Notes: generated by a model from the letters alone, not told the origin. 16,345 nucleotides of DNA from Hoskinsella mucinilytica (GCF_045223415.1 NZ_JBEQZJ010000060.1:1-16345); one strand, 5' to 3'; positions 6,902 through 12,558 are shown, counted from the first letter of the stretch. Numbers and translations: made by a program.

Positions 6902-7012
6902 CTATTTTTTTCTTTTACTGTTTTTCAGTACAAGATTGACGATCATCCAAACTAGCATTAGAACGATACAAGTCAGTTCTTCTACTAGGTAAAGAATAAA
7001 CCATTCACTCAT
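6902..7012 (-). CDS. 36-aa single-helix membrane peptide, putative type I toxin, cassette 1
   Basis: The peptide begins MSEWFILYLVEEL, continues with a hydrophobic stretch TCIVLMLVWMIVNLVL (residues 14-29) and ends in the basic tail KNSKRKK. A short transmembrane helix with a positive C-terminus is the shape of Fst, TxpA, BsrG and similar membrane toxins, though I recognise no specific family. GGAG lies nine bases before the ATG, and the start overlaps the leader stop (ATGAGTGA). The three intact copies differ at several codons only by synonymous changes (for example TTT/TTC, CTT/CTC, GTA/GTG, AAA/AAG), which supports translation and selection. It is encoded antisense to the short plus-strand RNA and shares its terminator. 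Membrane damage on overproduction is inferred from analogy only. Confidence 0.75.
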   Translation of the reverse strand: MSEWFILYLVEELTCIVLMLVWMIVNLVLKNSKRKK

Positions 7013-7064
7013 GAACTTGATCTCCTTTGTTCCTTTTTCCAGCACGTATGTATACTCGTACCAT
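7005..7064 (-). CDS. 19-aa basic leader peptide overlapping the toxin start, cassette 1
   Basis: ATG at 7064 follows AGGAGG (7077-7072) by seven bases, the best ribosome-binding site in the cassette. The product is MVRVYIRAGKRNKGDQVHE: short, basic and without a membrane segment. Its TGA stop sits in ATGAGTGA, which also contains the toxin ATG in another frame, so toxin translation is probably coupled to leader translation. The layout recalls mok-hok of plasmid R1, where a leader frame drives toxin translation, but the sequences are unrelated. The peptide may have no role other than being translated. Confidence 0.65.
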   Translation of the reverse strand: MVRVYIRAGKRNKGDQVHE

Positions 7065-7269
7065 AAAATGACCTCCTATATATATAAATACGTAAAACAG
7101 GTACGAAAATCCTAAATTATTTTTATTTTTTTTAAAATTTTATTGAAAAGACAATAAATTCTTAAGCTCTATTACAAAGCACTTTACAAAATTTTAGAAA
7201 CACAGCTACAAAACATTTGAAAGAACTAAGAAGAAGGTTTTGCAGTTAGTGAAAAAAATCACCTACTAC

Positions 7270-7298
7270 TTGTTTTCAAACTATATATGAGCTATAAT
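7270..7298 (+). promoter_or_regulatory. Promoter of antisense RNA, cassette 2
   Basis: TTGTTT (7270-7275), 17 bp, TATAAT (7293-7298). Predicted start near 7305. Same design as cassette 1, with C for T just before the -10. Confidence 0.75.
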
Positions 7299-7304
7299 AA
7301 CAAT

Positions 7305-7369
7305 GCCAGTTTTAGAAATCAGTCAATGAGACTGATGAAAAGGGATGAAGCGCCACCTTCATCCCTTTT
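7305..7369 (+). ncRNA. Putative antitoxin RNA, cassette 2 (~65 nt)
   Basis: This is the equivalent of the RNA at 6746-6810. The repeat pair is CCAGTTTTAGAA (7306-7317) and CCAGTTTTGGAA (7385-7396). The 5' small hairpin has ATGAGAC in place of ATAAGAC. It has the same terminator loop (CGCCAC) as cassette 1, so RNAs of cassettes 1 and 2 should cross-recognise. Confidence 0.65.
7338..7369. terminator. Bidirectional terminator hairpin, cassette 2
   Basis: Perfect 13-bp stem AAAAGGGATGAAG / CTTCATCCCTTTT, loop CGCCAC, four U at each end. Confidence 0.8.
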
Positions 7370-7415
7370 AGACGTTTAGGAGTACCAGTTTTGGAACAAA
7401 GTAACAGTGTAGAAT

Positions 7416-7442
7416 CCCTCTCCCAATTCCCCCAAATAGCCC
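7416..7442 (-). other. Putative RNA G-quadruplex in toxin mRNA 3' region, cassette 2
   Basis: The four G runs on the minus strand have the same lengths as in cassette 1. One loop base differs (AATT instead of TATT on the plus strand). Confidence 0.5.
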
Positions 7443-7460
7443 AATCTTTACAGAATCAGA

Positions 7461-7571
7461 CTATTTTTTTCTCTTACTGTTTTTCAGTACAAGATTGACG
7501 ATCATCCAAACTAGCATTAGAACGATACAAGTCAGTTCTTCCACTAGGTAGAGAATGAACCATTCACTCAT
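7461..7571 (-). CDS. 36-aa putative membrane toxin, cassette 2
   Basis: It encodes the same 36-residue peptide as the copy at 6902-7012. Every base difference is synonymous: TTC for TTT (Phe5), CTC for CTT (Leu7), GTG for GTA (Val10) and AAG for AAA (Lys33). The single transmembrane helix and basic tail are unchanged. The start overlaps the leader stop in ATGAGTGA. The conservation of protein over DNA is the main evidence that these tiny frames are real genes. Confidence 0.75.
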   Translation of the reverse strand: MSEWFILYLVEELTCIVLMLVWMIVNLVLKNSKRKK

Positions 7572-7623
7572 GAACTTGATCTCCTTTGTTCCTTTTTCCA
7601 GCACGTATGTATACTCGTACCAT
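7564..7623 (-). CDS. 19-aa leader peptide overlapping the toxin start, cassette 2
   Basis: The peptide and strong AGGAGG site are the same as in cassette 1, and it is again fused by overlap to the toxin frame. No differences in this ORF relative to cassette 1 were seen. Confidence 0.65.
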   Translation of the reverse strand: MVRVYIRAGKRNKGDQVHE

Positions 7624-7814
7624 AAAATGACCTCCTATATATATAAATACGTAAAACAGGTACGAAAAACCTAAATTATTTTTATTTTTTTTAAAATTTT
7701 ATTGAAAAGACAATAAATTCTTAAGCTCTATTACAAAGCACTTTACAAACTACAAAACATTTGAAAGCACTAAGAAGAAGATTTTGCAGTCAGTGAAAAA
7801 AATCACCTTACTAC

Positions 7815-7843
7815 TTGTTTTCAAACTATATATGAGCTATAAT
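7815..7843 (+). promoter_or_regulatory. Promoter of antisense RNA, cassette 3
   Basis: TTGTTT (7815-7820), 17 bp, TATAAT (7838-7843). Predicted start near 7850. Confidence 0.75.
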
Positions 7844-7849
7844 GACAAT

Positions 7850-7914
7850 GCCAGTTTTAGAAATCAGTCAATAAGACTGATGAAAAGGGATGAAGGTGGT
7901 GCTTCATCCCTTTT
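7850..7914 (+). ncRNA. Putative antitoxin RNA, cassette 3 (~65 nt)
   Basis: This is the equivalent of the RNAs in cassettes 1 and 2, with the repeat pair at 7851-7862 and 7930-7941. Its terminator loop reads GTGGTG, close to the reverse complement of the CGCCAC loop of the other copies. Loop-to-loop pairing with the toxin mRNAs of cassettes 1 and 2 would therefore be lost, while pairing with its own toxin mRNA is kept. Confidence 0.65.
7883..7914. terminator. Bidirectional terminator hairpin with inverted loop, cassette 3
   Basis: The 13-bp stem is the same as in the other copies, but the loop is GTGGTG. The reverse complement of the cassette 1 loop region (GCGCCACC) is GGTGGCGC, and this copy has GGTGGTGC. 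The loop therefore appears flipped, with one further change. Confidence 0.8.
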
Positions 7915-7960
7915 AGACGTTTAGGAGTACCAGTTTTGGAACAAAGTTACAGTGTAGAAT

Positions 7961-7987
7961 CCCTCTCCCAATTCCCCCAAATAGCCC
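7961..7987 (-). other. Putative RNA G-quadruplex in toxin mRNA 3' region, cassette 3
   Basis: All four G runs are unchanged. The loops are as in cassette 2. Confidence 0.5.
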
Positions 7988-8005
7988 AATCTTTGCAGAA
8001 TCAGA

Positions 8006-8116
8006 CTATTTTTTTCTTTTACTGTTTTTCAGTACAAGATTGACGATCATCCAAACTAGCATTAGAACGATACAAGTCAGTTCTTCTACTAGGTAAAGAA
8101 TGAACCATTCACTCAT
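8006..8116 (-). CDS. 36-aa putative membrane toxin, cassette 3
   Basis: This third intact copy encodes a protein identical to the other two, with a synonymous TTC at Phe5 and otherwise cassette 1-like codons. Start, stop, overlap with the leader and 3' elements are all intact. It lies about 300 bases before rsmG and is transcribed away from it. Confidence 0.75.
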   Translation of the reverse strand: MSEWFILYLVEELTCIVLMLVWMIVNLVLKNSKRKK

Positions 8117-8168
8117 GAACTTGATCTCCTTTGTTCCTTTTTCCAGCACGTATGTATACTCGTACCAT
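8109..8168 (-). CDS. 19-aa leader peptide overlapping the toxin start, cassette 3
   Basis: Same peptide as in the other cassettes. The spacer after the Shine-Dalgarno differs by one base (AGGAGGG instead of AGGAGGT). It overlaps the toxin start in ATGAGTGA. Confidence 0.65.
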   Translation of the reverse strand: MVRVYIRAGKRNKGDQVHE

Positions 8169-8361
8169 AAAATGCCCTCCTATATATATAAATACGTAAA
8201 ACAGGTACGAAAATCCTAAATTATTTTTAATTTTTTTAATAATTACTGAAAAGTATTTGTATTAGGCAATGTTTTGATAGAAATTACATGTTTCTTGTTT
8301 AAAAGAATAATGAAACTATGATTTTCACTTCTCGATATAGAAATTTCACAAAGTTTAAGTT

Positions 8362-8388
8362 TTGTTACTACATGAATTTTGTTATAAT
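8362..8388 (+). promoter_or_regulatory. Probable promoter of rsmG-noc-parA-parB
   Basis: A perfect TATAAT (8383-8388) lies in TTTTGTTATAAT. The best -35, TTGTTA (8362-8367), gives a short 15-bp spacer; TTTTGT at 8360 gives 17 bp. RNA would start near 8395, leaving a very short leader before GGAGGG at 8399. Confidence 0.5.
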
Positions 8389-8409
8389 AGTAGATGCTGG
8401 AGGGATCGT

Positions 8410-9117
8410 ATGTCTAAATTATTCCAAAAAGATGACTTTTTCAAAGCAATGCAGCAACAAGGCATTGCTGTTTCTGATAGGCAGAAAGAACAATTTCATC
8501 AATATGCAAAGATGCTAGTTGAATGGAATGAAAAAATGAATCTTACTGCTATCACTGATGAAGATGAAATTTATGAGAAACATTTTCTAGATTCGATCCT
8601 ACCTTCTTTTGATATGAATATAAAAGGAAGCTTCTGTGACGTAGGGGCAGGAGCTGGTTTTCCAAGCATTCCTTTAAAAATTATGTATCCTGATCTTCAG
8701 GTAACGATTGTGGAAACACTTGGAAAACGTGTGAATTTTTTAAATGCATTATGCAAAGAATTGGATATCAACGTAGATTGTGTACATGCTCGAGCAGAAG
8801 ATTATGCAAAAGACCATAGAGAAAGTTTTGATTTTGTTAGTGCAAGAGCAGTAGCAAATTTACCTGTATTAAGTGAATTATGTATTCCGCTTGTGAAATT
8901 GGATGGTTATTTCATCGCAATGAAGGGTGCGAATGGTGATGAGGAATTACTGCTTGCTGAAAAAGCAATCACTTTACTCGGATGTAAAGAAGTACAAAGA
9001 AATCATAAACAGCTAAGTGATGGTTCTAAAAGAGTTAATTTTGTATTTCAGAAAATAAAACCTACACCAAAGAAATATCCTCGTGCATTTGCACAGATCA
9101 AGAAGAATCCCTTATGA
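8410..9117 (+). CDS. rsmG: 16S rRNA (guanine-527 N7) methyltransferase RsmG
   Basis: This 235-aa cytoplasmic enzyme uses S-adenosylmethionine to methylate G527 of 16S rRNA. The family's SAM-binding loop is present as CDVGAGAGFPSIPLK (about residues 76-90), preceded by the helix with EWNEKMNLTAI and followed by SARAVANLP. Length is typical. The ATG at 8410 is chosen because GGAGGG (8399-8404) is five bases upstream. A longer in-frame reading from a TTG at 8362 overlaps the promoter and adds an unmatched 16 residues. The stop overlaps an ATGA just before noc, whose own start is at 9129. The old name is gidB. Upstream, toxin cassettes stand where mnmE-mnmG are often found in relatives. Confidence 0.95.
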   Translation: MSKLFQKDDFFKAMQQQGIAVSDRQKEQFHQYAKMLVEWNEKMNLTAITDEDEIYEKHFLDSILPSFDMNIKGSFCDVGAGAGFPSIPLKIMYPDLQVTIVETLGKRVNFLNALCKELDINVDCVHARAEDYAKDHRESFDFVSARAVANLPVLSELCIPLVKLDGYFIAMKGANGDEELLLAEKAITLLGCKEVQRNHKQLSDGSKRVNFVFQKIKPTPKKYPRAFAQIKKNPL

Positions 9118-9128
9118 GGAGGAATAGT

Positions 9129-9893
9129 ATGAAAGAGTCAAAAATGATATCTATCGACTTGATAGAGCCTAATCCATATCAACCACGTTTAGAATTTAAT
9201 GATGATGCATTAATGGATCTTGCTCAATCAATTAGAGAAAATGGATTGATACAACCGTTAACTGTGCGAGAAGTCGATGGGACATATCAAATTGTCGCAG
9301 GTGAAAGAAGATTTCGAGCAATGAAATTAAATGGGGCTGTTGAGGTTCCGGCAATCATTATGGATGCTGATGAAATTCAGATGGCAGAAATGGCTTTGGT
9401 AGAAAATATTCAAAGAGAGAATTTGAGTGCAATTGAAGAAGCAAAATCCTATGTGGAAATCATGAAATATGCGGGAATCAATCAATCTCAATTAGCTTTG
9501 CGTGTAGGAAAAAGCCAATCCAGTATAGCAAATAAAATACGCTTACTGAATTTGAATGAAGAAGTACAAAATGCTGTTAGTGCCAAAGACATTAGTGAGC
9601 GCCATGCAAGAGCGTTGCTGGGGCTTGATGAAGAGAAACAAAAAAAGGCATTGAAAAAAATAGTTAAAAAGAGTTTAACAGTTGCGCAAACAGAGAAAAT
9701 GTTAAAGGAAGAAGCACAACCAAAAGGTAGCAAGAAGAAAGTCATGTTGAAGGGTATTAGTCGTAATTTAAAGATTGCAATTAATACAATACATCAAGCT
9801 GTTGCTATGGTTGAGCGAGCTGGAAATACAGCAGAGATACAAGAACAGGAAACGGAAGATGATGTGATTATCACGATCCGCCTGCCAAAATAA
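9129..9893 (+). CDS. noc: Noc-type ParB paralogue (nucleoid occlusion family)
   Basis: This 254-aa DNA-binding protein of the ParB/Noc CTPase family sits between rsmG and parA, the usual noc position. It has the N-terminal NPYQPR box (15-20), the CTP-binding GERRFR motif (58-63), ENIQREN (92-98) and a helix-turn-helix (119-143). At the sites reported to separate Noc from ParB DNA specificity it has Gln130, Lys136 and Arg158, as in Noc; the fourth site looks like Asn and not Lys. GAGGAGG is six bases before the ATG at 9129, favouring it over 9114. The N-terminal amphipathic membrane helix of Bacillus Noc is missing: the protein starts directly with the core domain. DNA binding as Noc is likely, while membrane-linked division block is uncertain. 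Confidence 0.85.
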   Translation: MKESKMISIDLIEPNPYQPRLEFNDDALMDLAQSIRENGLIQPLTVREVDGTYQIVAGERRFRAMKLNGAVEVPAIIMDADEIQMAEMALVENIQRENLSAIEEAKSYVEIMKYAGINQSQLALRVGKSQSSIANKIRLLNLNEEVQNAVSAKDISERHARALLGLDEEKQKKALKKIVKKSLTVAQTEKMLKEEAQPKGSKKKVMLKGISRNLKIAINTIHQAVAMVERAGNTAEIQEQETEDDVIITIRLPK

Positions 9894-9908
9894 GAGAGGT
9901 AAGATTCT

Positions 9909-10685
9909 ATGGGAAAGATCATAGCAGTATCCAACCAGAAGGGCGGCGTTGGGAAGACAACAACTTCGATCAATCTAGCTGCGGGTTTGGGATACTTAGG
10001 TAATAAGGTTTTATTAGTAGATTTTGATCCGCAAGGAAATGCAACACAAGGTGTAGGCGCAGAAGTTGGAGAAGATAAACTTTCTGTTTATAACCTCATC
10101 ATGGAAGATTATGAAGTTGATGATGTAAAAGAAAAATTAAGTTCTCCACCAATCGATATCGTTCCGGCTAATATATCACTTGCAGGAGCTGATTTGCAGA
10201 TGGTCAAGTTTGAGGTAGGAAAAGAAGAATTATTAAGAAATAAGCTGATCAAAGTAAAAGATGCTTATGACTACATCATTATTGACTGTCCGCCAAGTCT
10301 AGGGTTATTGAATACCAATGCTTTGACAGCCGCAGATTCTGTCATTATTCCTGTACAATGTGAATATTATGCCTTAGAAGGAGTTACACAGCTTTTATTG
10401 ACCATACGTCTTGTACAACAATTGTTCAATAAAGATTTAAAAATTGAAGGTGTTGTATTGACCATGTATGATGCACGTACCAAACTAAGTGTTGAGGTAC
10501 AACAAGAGGTACGTCAGCATTTTAAAGATAGAGTATATAAGAATTACATACCTAGAAATGTTAAGCTAAGTGAAGCACCAAGCCGTGGCATGTCAATCTT
10601 TGAATATGATGTGCGATGTGAAGGAGCGAAAGCCTATGCAGGCTTAGCAAATGAAATTTCTAAGATGAATAAAAAGAAAAAATAA
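9909..10685 (+). CDS. parA: Chromosome-partitioning ATPase ParA/Soj
   Basis: This 258-aa Walker-type ATPase binds the nucleoid and works with ParB at origin-proximal parS sites to segregate origins; in Bacillus it also modulates DnaA. The deviant Walker A KGGVGKTT (residues 11-18) has both lysines, VLLVDFDPQGNAT (34-46) is the A' region, and IIIDCPPSLG near residue 122 is Walker B. GAGAGG lies nine bases before the ATG, 15 bases after the noc stop, so it is cotranscribed with noc. Length and motifs are those of a chromosomal Soj, not a plasmid ParA with an N-terminal DNA-binding domain. Confidence 0.95.
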   Translation: MGKIIAVSNQKGGVGKTTTSINLAAGLGYLGNKVLLVDFDPQGNATQGVGAEVGEDKLSVYNLIMEDYEVDDVKEKLSSPPIDIVPANISLAGADLQMVKFEVGKEELLRNKLIKVKDAYDYIIIDCPPSLGLLNTNALTAADSVIIPVQCEYYALEGVTQLLLTIRLVQQLFNKDLKIEGVVLTMYDARTKLSVEVQQEVRQHFKDRVYKNYIPRNVKLSEAPSRGMSIFEYDVRCEGAKAYAGLANEISKMNKKKK

Positions 10686-10697
10686 GGAGGTTGTACT

Positions 10698-11585
10698 ATG
10701 GCAAAAAAGGATAGTGCGCCAAGACTTGGAAAAGGACTTGCCGCTATTTTTGGTGAAGATGTCAACGACGTATTGGAAGATATTCAACAGGGAAAAACAG
10801 ATGAGCATGCGAAAGATAAATTTGAAGTAGCTGTTGATGAAGTAAAACCAAATCCATATCAGCCTCGTAAAAATTTCGATGACGAAAAAATACATGAACT
10901 AAGCGAGTCCATCAAGCAACATGGGGTATTCACACCGATTTTGGTAAAGAAAGCCATAAAGGGATATGAATTAATTACCGGGGAACGACGTCTTCGTGCT
11001 AGTAAGTTAGCTGGATTAAAAAAGATACCGGCAATTCTAATGGAATTAGACGATCAACAAATGATGGAAATCGCCTTGTTGGAAAATATACAGCGAGAGG
11101 ATCTAAATGCAATTGAAGAAGCTCAAGGGTATGAGAAGCTGATTAAAAAGCTTAATTATACACAGGAAGAATTGGCACAGCGAATTGGAAAATCAAGAGA
11201 GCATGTTGCTAATATGCTTCGACTGTTAAAACTTCCTAAGAAAGTACAGAATTATGTTGTAAACGGTGAATTAAGTATGGGACATGTTCGTGCATTGCTT
11301 GGTTTGAAGGATAGTACTTTGATGGATGAGGTTGCCCATAAAGCAATAGCATCTCATATGAGTGTACGTGCAGTAGAAGCGTTAGTAAAGGAATTAAATG
11401 AGCCGAAAGAGAAACCTGAACCAAAGCCAAAGGATATTCATCTAGGTCAGGTGGAAGAGCGCTTGCAATCTAGATTTCAGACCAAAGTTAAAGTAGATGA
11501 AAAACAAATCGTGATCAAATATGAAGGAAATGATGATTTGAATCGTCTATTAGAAATGTTAGGTGGAATTGAGGAAGAAATGTAA
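10698..11585 (+). CDS. parB: Chromosome-partitioning protein ParB/Spo0J
   Basis: This 295-aa CTP-dependent DNA clamp loads at parS. The N-terminal RLGKGLAAIFG (9-19) is the ParA-stimulating segment. NPYQPR (52-57), the CTP motif GERRLR (95-100), ENIQRED (129-135) and the helix-turn-helix TQEELAQRIGKSREHVANMLRLL (about 155-177) follow. Arg167 and Gly195 match ParB at sites where the neighbouring Noc has Gln and Arg, so the two paralogues are clearly different in specificity. A charged linker (about 232-250) precedes the C-terminal dimerisation domain. GGAGG lies seven bases before the ATG, and the gene ends inside a terminator hairpin. Confidence 0.95.
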   Translation: MAKKDSAPRLGKGLAAIFGEDVNDVLEDIQQGKTDEHAKDKFEVAVDEVKPNPYQPRKNFDDEKIHELSESIKQHGVFTPILVKKAIKGYELITGERRLRASKLAGLKKIPAILMELDDQQMMEIALLENIQREDLNAIEEAQGYEKLIKKLNYTQEELAQRIGKSREHVANMLRLLKLPKKVQNYVVNGELSMGHVRALLGLKDSTLMDEVAHKAIASHMSVRAVEALVKELNEPKEKPEPKPKDIHLGQVEERLQSRFQTKVKVDEKQIVIKYEGNDDLNRLLEMLGGIEEEM

Positions 11586-11599
11586 TCTTCCTTTTTTTT
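11572..11599 (+). terminator. Terminator of the rsmG-noc-parA-parB operon
   Basis: Stem AGGAAGA / TCTTCCT with the parB stop codon in the loop (AATGTAA) is followed by an eight-base T run. Confidence 0.8.
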
Positions 11600-11634
11600 G
11601 AATTATGATGAAATATGTGATTTTAAAATAAAGC

Positions 11635-11662
11635 TTTACTTCTCATCTTTCTGTGTTATACT
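11635..11662 (+). promoter_or_regulatory. Promoter of the cold-shock gene
   Basis: TTTACT (11635-11640), 16 bp, TATACT (11657-11662). RNA would start near 11669, giving an unusually long leader of about 130 nt. Confidence 0.6.
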
Positions 11663-11694
11663 TAGAAAGTAATAAAAAGCAAAATAACTATGAT

Positions 11695-11757
11695 TCACAT
11701 AACATGTAAATTGTAATTATCTCTCAGATCTATCAATTTACATTTATGTGATTTTTT
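11695..11757 (+). promoter_or_regulatory. Long hairpin with T run in the cold-shock gene 5' leader
   Basis: TCACATAACATGTAAATTG (11695-11713) pairs with CAATTTACATTTATGTGA (11734-11751), 18 bp with one bulged C, followed by six T. It can act as a leader terminator or as a temperature-responsive structure. A second small stem, CTTATA-CAT-TATAAG (11774-11788), takes in the first bases of the AAGGAGG ribosome-binding site (11786-11792). Long structured leaders are known for cspA-type genes; the mechanism here is inferred. Confidence 0.55.
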
Positions 11758-11799
11758 ATATCTTGAGTGGCTTCTTATACATTATAAGGAGGTACTAAT

Positions 11800-12003
11800 A
11801 TGAGTACAGGAAAAGTAAAATGGTTTAATGCAGACAAAGGATTTGGATTTATCACAGGAGATACAGGAAAAGATATCTTCGTACATTATTCAAATGTCAA
11901 TGGTAGTGGATTCAAATGTTTAGAAGAAGGCCAAAGTGTTAGTTATGATATCGTTGCAGGTGATCGTGGAGATCAAGCTTCTAACGTATCTGTTATCTAT
12001 TAA
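11800..12003 (+). CDS. csp: Cold-shock domain RNA/DNA-binding protein
   Basis: This 67-aa single cold-shock domain acts as a nucleic-acid chaperone in the cytoplasm. RNP1 is KGFGFI (residues 14-19) and RNP2 is IFVHYS. The protein starts with the classic GKVKWFN and has normal length for the family. AAGGAGG lies seven bases before the ATG. It is monocistronic, with its own promoter at 11635-11662, a structured leader and a terminator right after the stop. Which Csp paralogue it is (CspA, B, D or L) cannot be assigned from this window, and cold induction is likely only by analogy. Confidence 0.93.
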   Translation: MSTGKVKWFNADKGFGFITGDTGKDIFVHYSNVNGSGFKCLEEGQSVSYDIVAGDRGDQASNVSVIY

Positions 12004-12014
12004 TTAAAAAGATT

Positions 12015-12044
12015 GCCCACTCTTAAGAGAATGGGCTTTTTTTT
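12015..12044. terminator. Terminator between csp and the convergent small gene
   Basis: GCCCA / TGGGC close a loop that is itself a CTCTTAAGAG palindrome, followed by eight T. The convergent minus-strand gene ends inside it, so the hairpin may serve both, though the A run for the minus direction (ATTAAAAAGATT) is weaker. Confidence 0.75.
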
Positions 12045-12205
12045 GTTTGTTTATGAGCGATAAATTGAAGCAGTTGAACGGTGGCATCCATCGACTCTTT
12101 TTGAAAGAGTTCACAAGCGAATAATTCTGGCGCAATTCTGTCAAAATTGACTAATAATTCTGGGTAAGCTGTTGATATGTATGCTCTACATTCTGTTTGA
12201 TTCAT
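12023..12205 (-). CDS. 60-aa protein of unknown function
   Basis: A small soluble-looking protein begins MNQTECRAYISTAYPELL and ends in a basic tail, HKQTKKSPFS. No known family is recognised. GGAGG seven bases before the ATG at 12205 marks the start; the reading frame continues upstream to 12229 without a ribosome-binding site. Two predicted amphipathic helices (about 18-35 and 38-53) with regular hydrophobic spacing suggest a folded helical protein. It is convergent with csp and its stop lies within the shared terminator hairpin. A TATAAT for the minus strand is present around 12236-12241 but without a convincing -35. The good Shine-Dalgarno and codon pattern favour a real gene. Confidence 0.65.
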   Translation of the reverse strand: MNQTECRAYISTAYPELLVNFDRIAPELFACELFQKESMDATVQLLQFIAHKQTKKSPFS

Positions 12206-12510
12206 AGGGTTTCCTCCATCATTTCGCAAATCATTTATATTATAAAGTAAGACAAAGGCATTTTATGTAGAAAATTGTAGGAAGATTCTGAAATTTTCTG
12301 AAAAATTTATTTATGTTTCATAATCTAAGAAAATATTCTTCATATAGAATACTTTCTTTTTTTTGCTTGAATAACTAAACATAGTGTACTATTATTAATG
12401 TACAATATATAACTAATTCTAAATTACCTAAATTTTCCATTGTGAATGATGGAGTGGTTTTATATCATTGTAAATGGTTTTTTGTCGTAAAAATGTAGGA
12501 AAGTACTATT
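12206..12510. other. AT-rich intergenic stretch with an orphan terminator
   Basis: No gene of convincing quality is seen. It holds the leader of the minus-strand small gene, short direct repeats (TTCTGAAA twice near 12285-12305; CATTGTGAATG and CATTGTAAATG near 12439 and 12467), and a hairpin with a T run at 12327-12364 that is listed separately. Confidence 0.5.
12327..12364 (+). terminator. Orphan plus-strand terminator hairpin
   Basis: AAGAAAATATTC pairs with GAATACTTTCTT (one mismatch) around an eight-base loop, followed by a run of eight T. No plus-strand gene lies between it and the csp terminator 280 bases upstream. It either backs up the csp terminator or ends an unrecognised small RNA. 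Confidence 0.55.
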
Positions 12511-12512
12511 AT

Positions 12513-12558
12513 GGCTAGTAACCGAAATAATGAAAAAAAGAAGCCTTTTTTCTATAAT
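12513..12558 (+). promoter_or_regulatory. Promoter of the LAL regulator with GGCTAGTAACC box
   Basis: GGCTAGTAACC (12513-12523) is an imperfect palindrome (GGnTAnTAnCC). A perfect TATAAT lies at 12553-12558, 40 bp from box start to -10 start. The -35 region (ATGAAA, 12530-12535) is poor, as in activator-dependent promoters. RNA would start near 12565. The same box stands 41 bp before the TATAAT of the lipoprotein operon. GTAGGAAA at 12495-12502 also recurs there. Confidence 0.6.

Larger units (their letters stand above)
6705..8240. repeat. Tandem array of three ~550-bp toxin-antitoxin-like cassettes
   Basis: Equivalent positions recur at 6711, 7270 and 7815 (unit lengths 559 and 545 bp), and the copies are nearly identical. 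The length difference includes the loss of about 15 bases of ATTTTAGAAACACAG-type sequence near 7187-7205 in the second copy. Each unit holds a plus-strand promoter and short RNA, a bidirectional hairpin, a C-run motif, a 36-codon ORF and a 19-codon overlapping leader ORF on the minus strand, and an AT-rich region expected to hold the toxin promoter. The left edge fades near 6705 and the right edge near 8240. No transposase, terminal inverted repeats or target-site duplications were seen, so local duplication is more likely than transposition. Confidence 0.92.

Noticed and set aside
7065..7130. Exact promoter of the toxin mRNA
   Set aside because: The region shared by all copies (CGTACCTGTTTTACG followed by TATATA on the minus strand) must contain it, but no hexamer pair is convincing. 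TTTTCG-N17-TATATA would start RNA almost at the Shine-Dalgarno, so no call was made.
6705..8240. CRISPR array or insertion sequences
   Set aside because: The units are ~550 bp, with internal genes and no short repeat-spacer pattern, transposase or terminal inverted repeats.
8410..11600. parS or Noc-binding sites within the noc-parA-parB region
   Set aside because: No CACGTG core or full palindrome near TGTTTCACGTGAAACA was found by eye. The half-like ACCGGGAAAA at 13024 is not enough for a Noc site. Sites probably lie outside the window.
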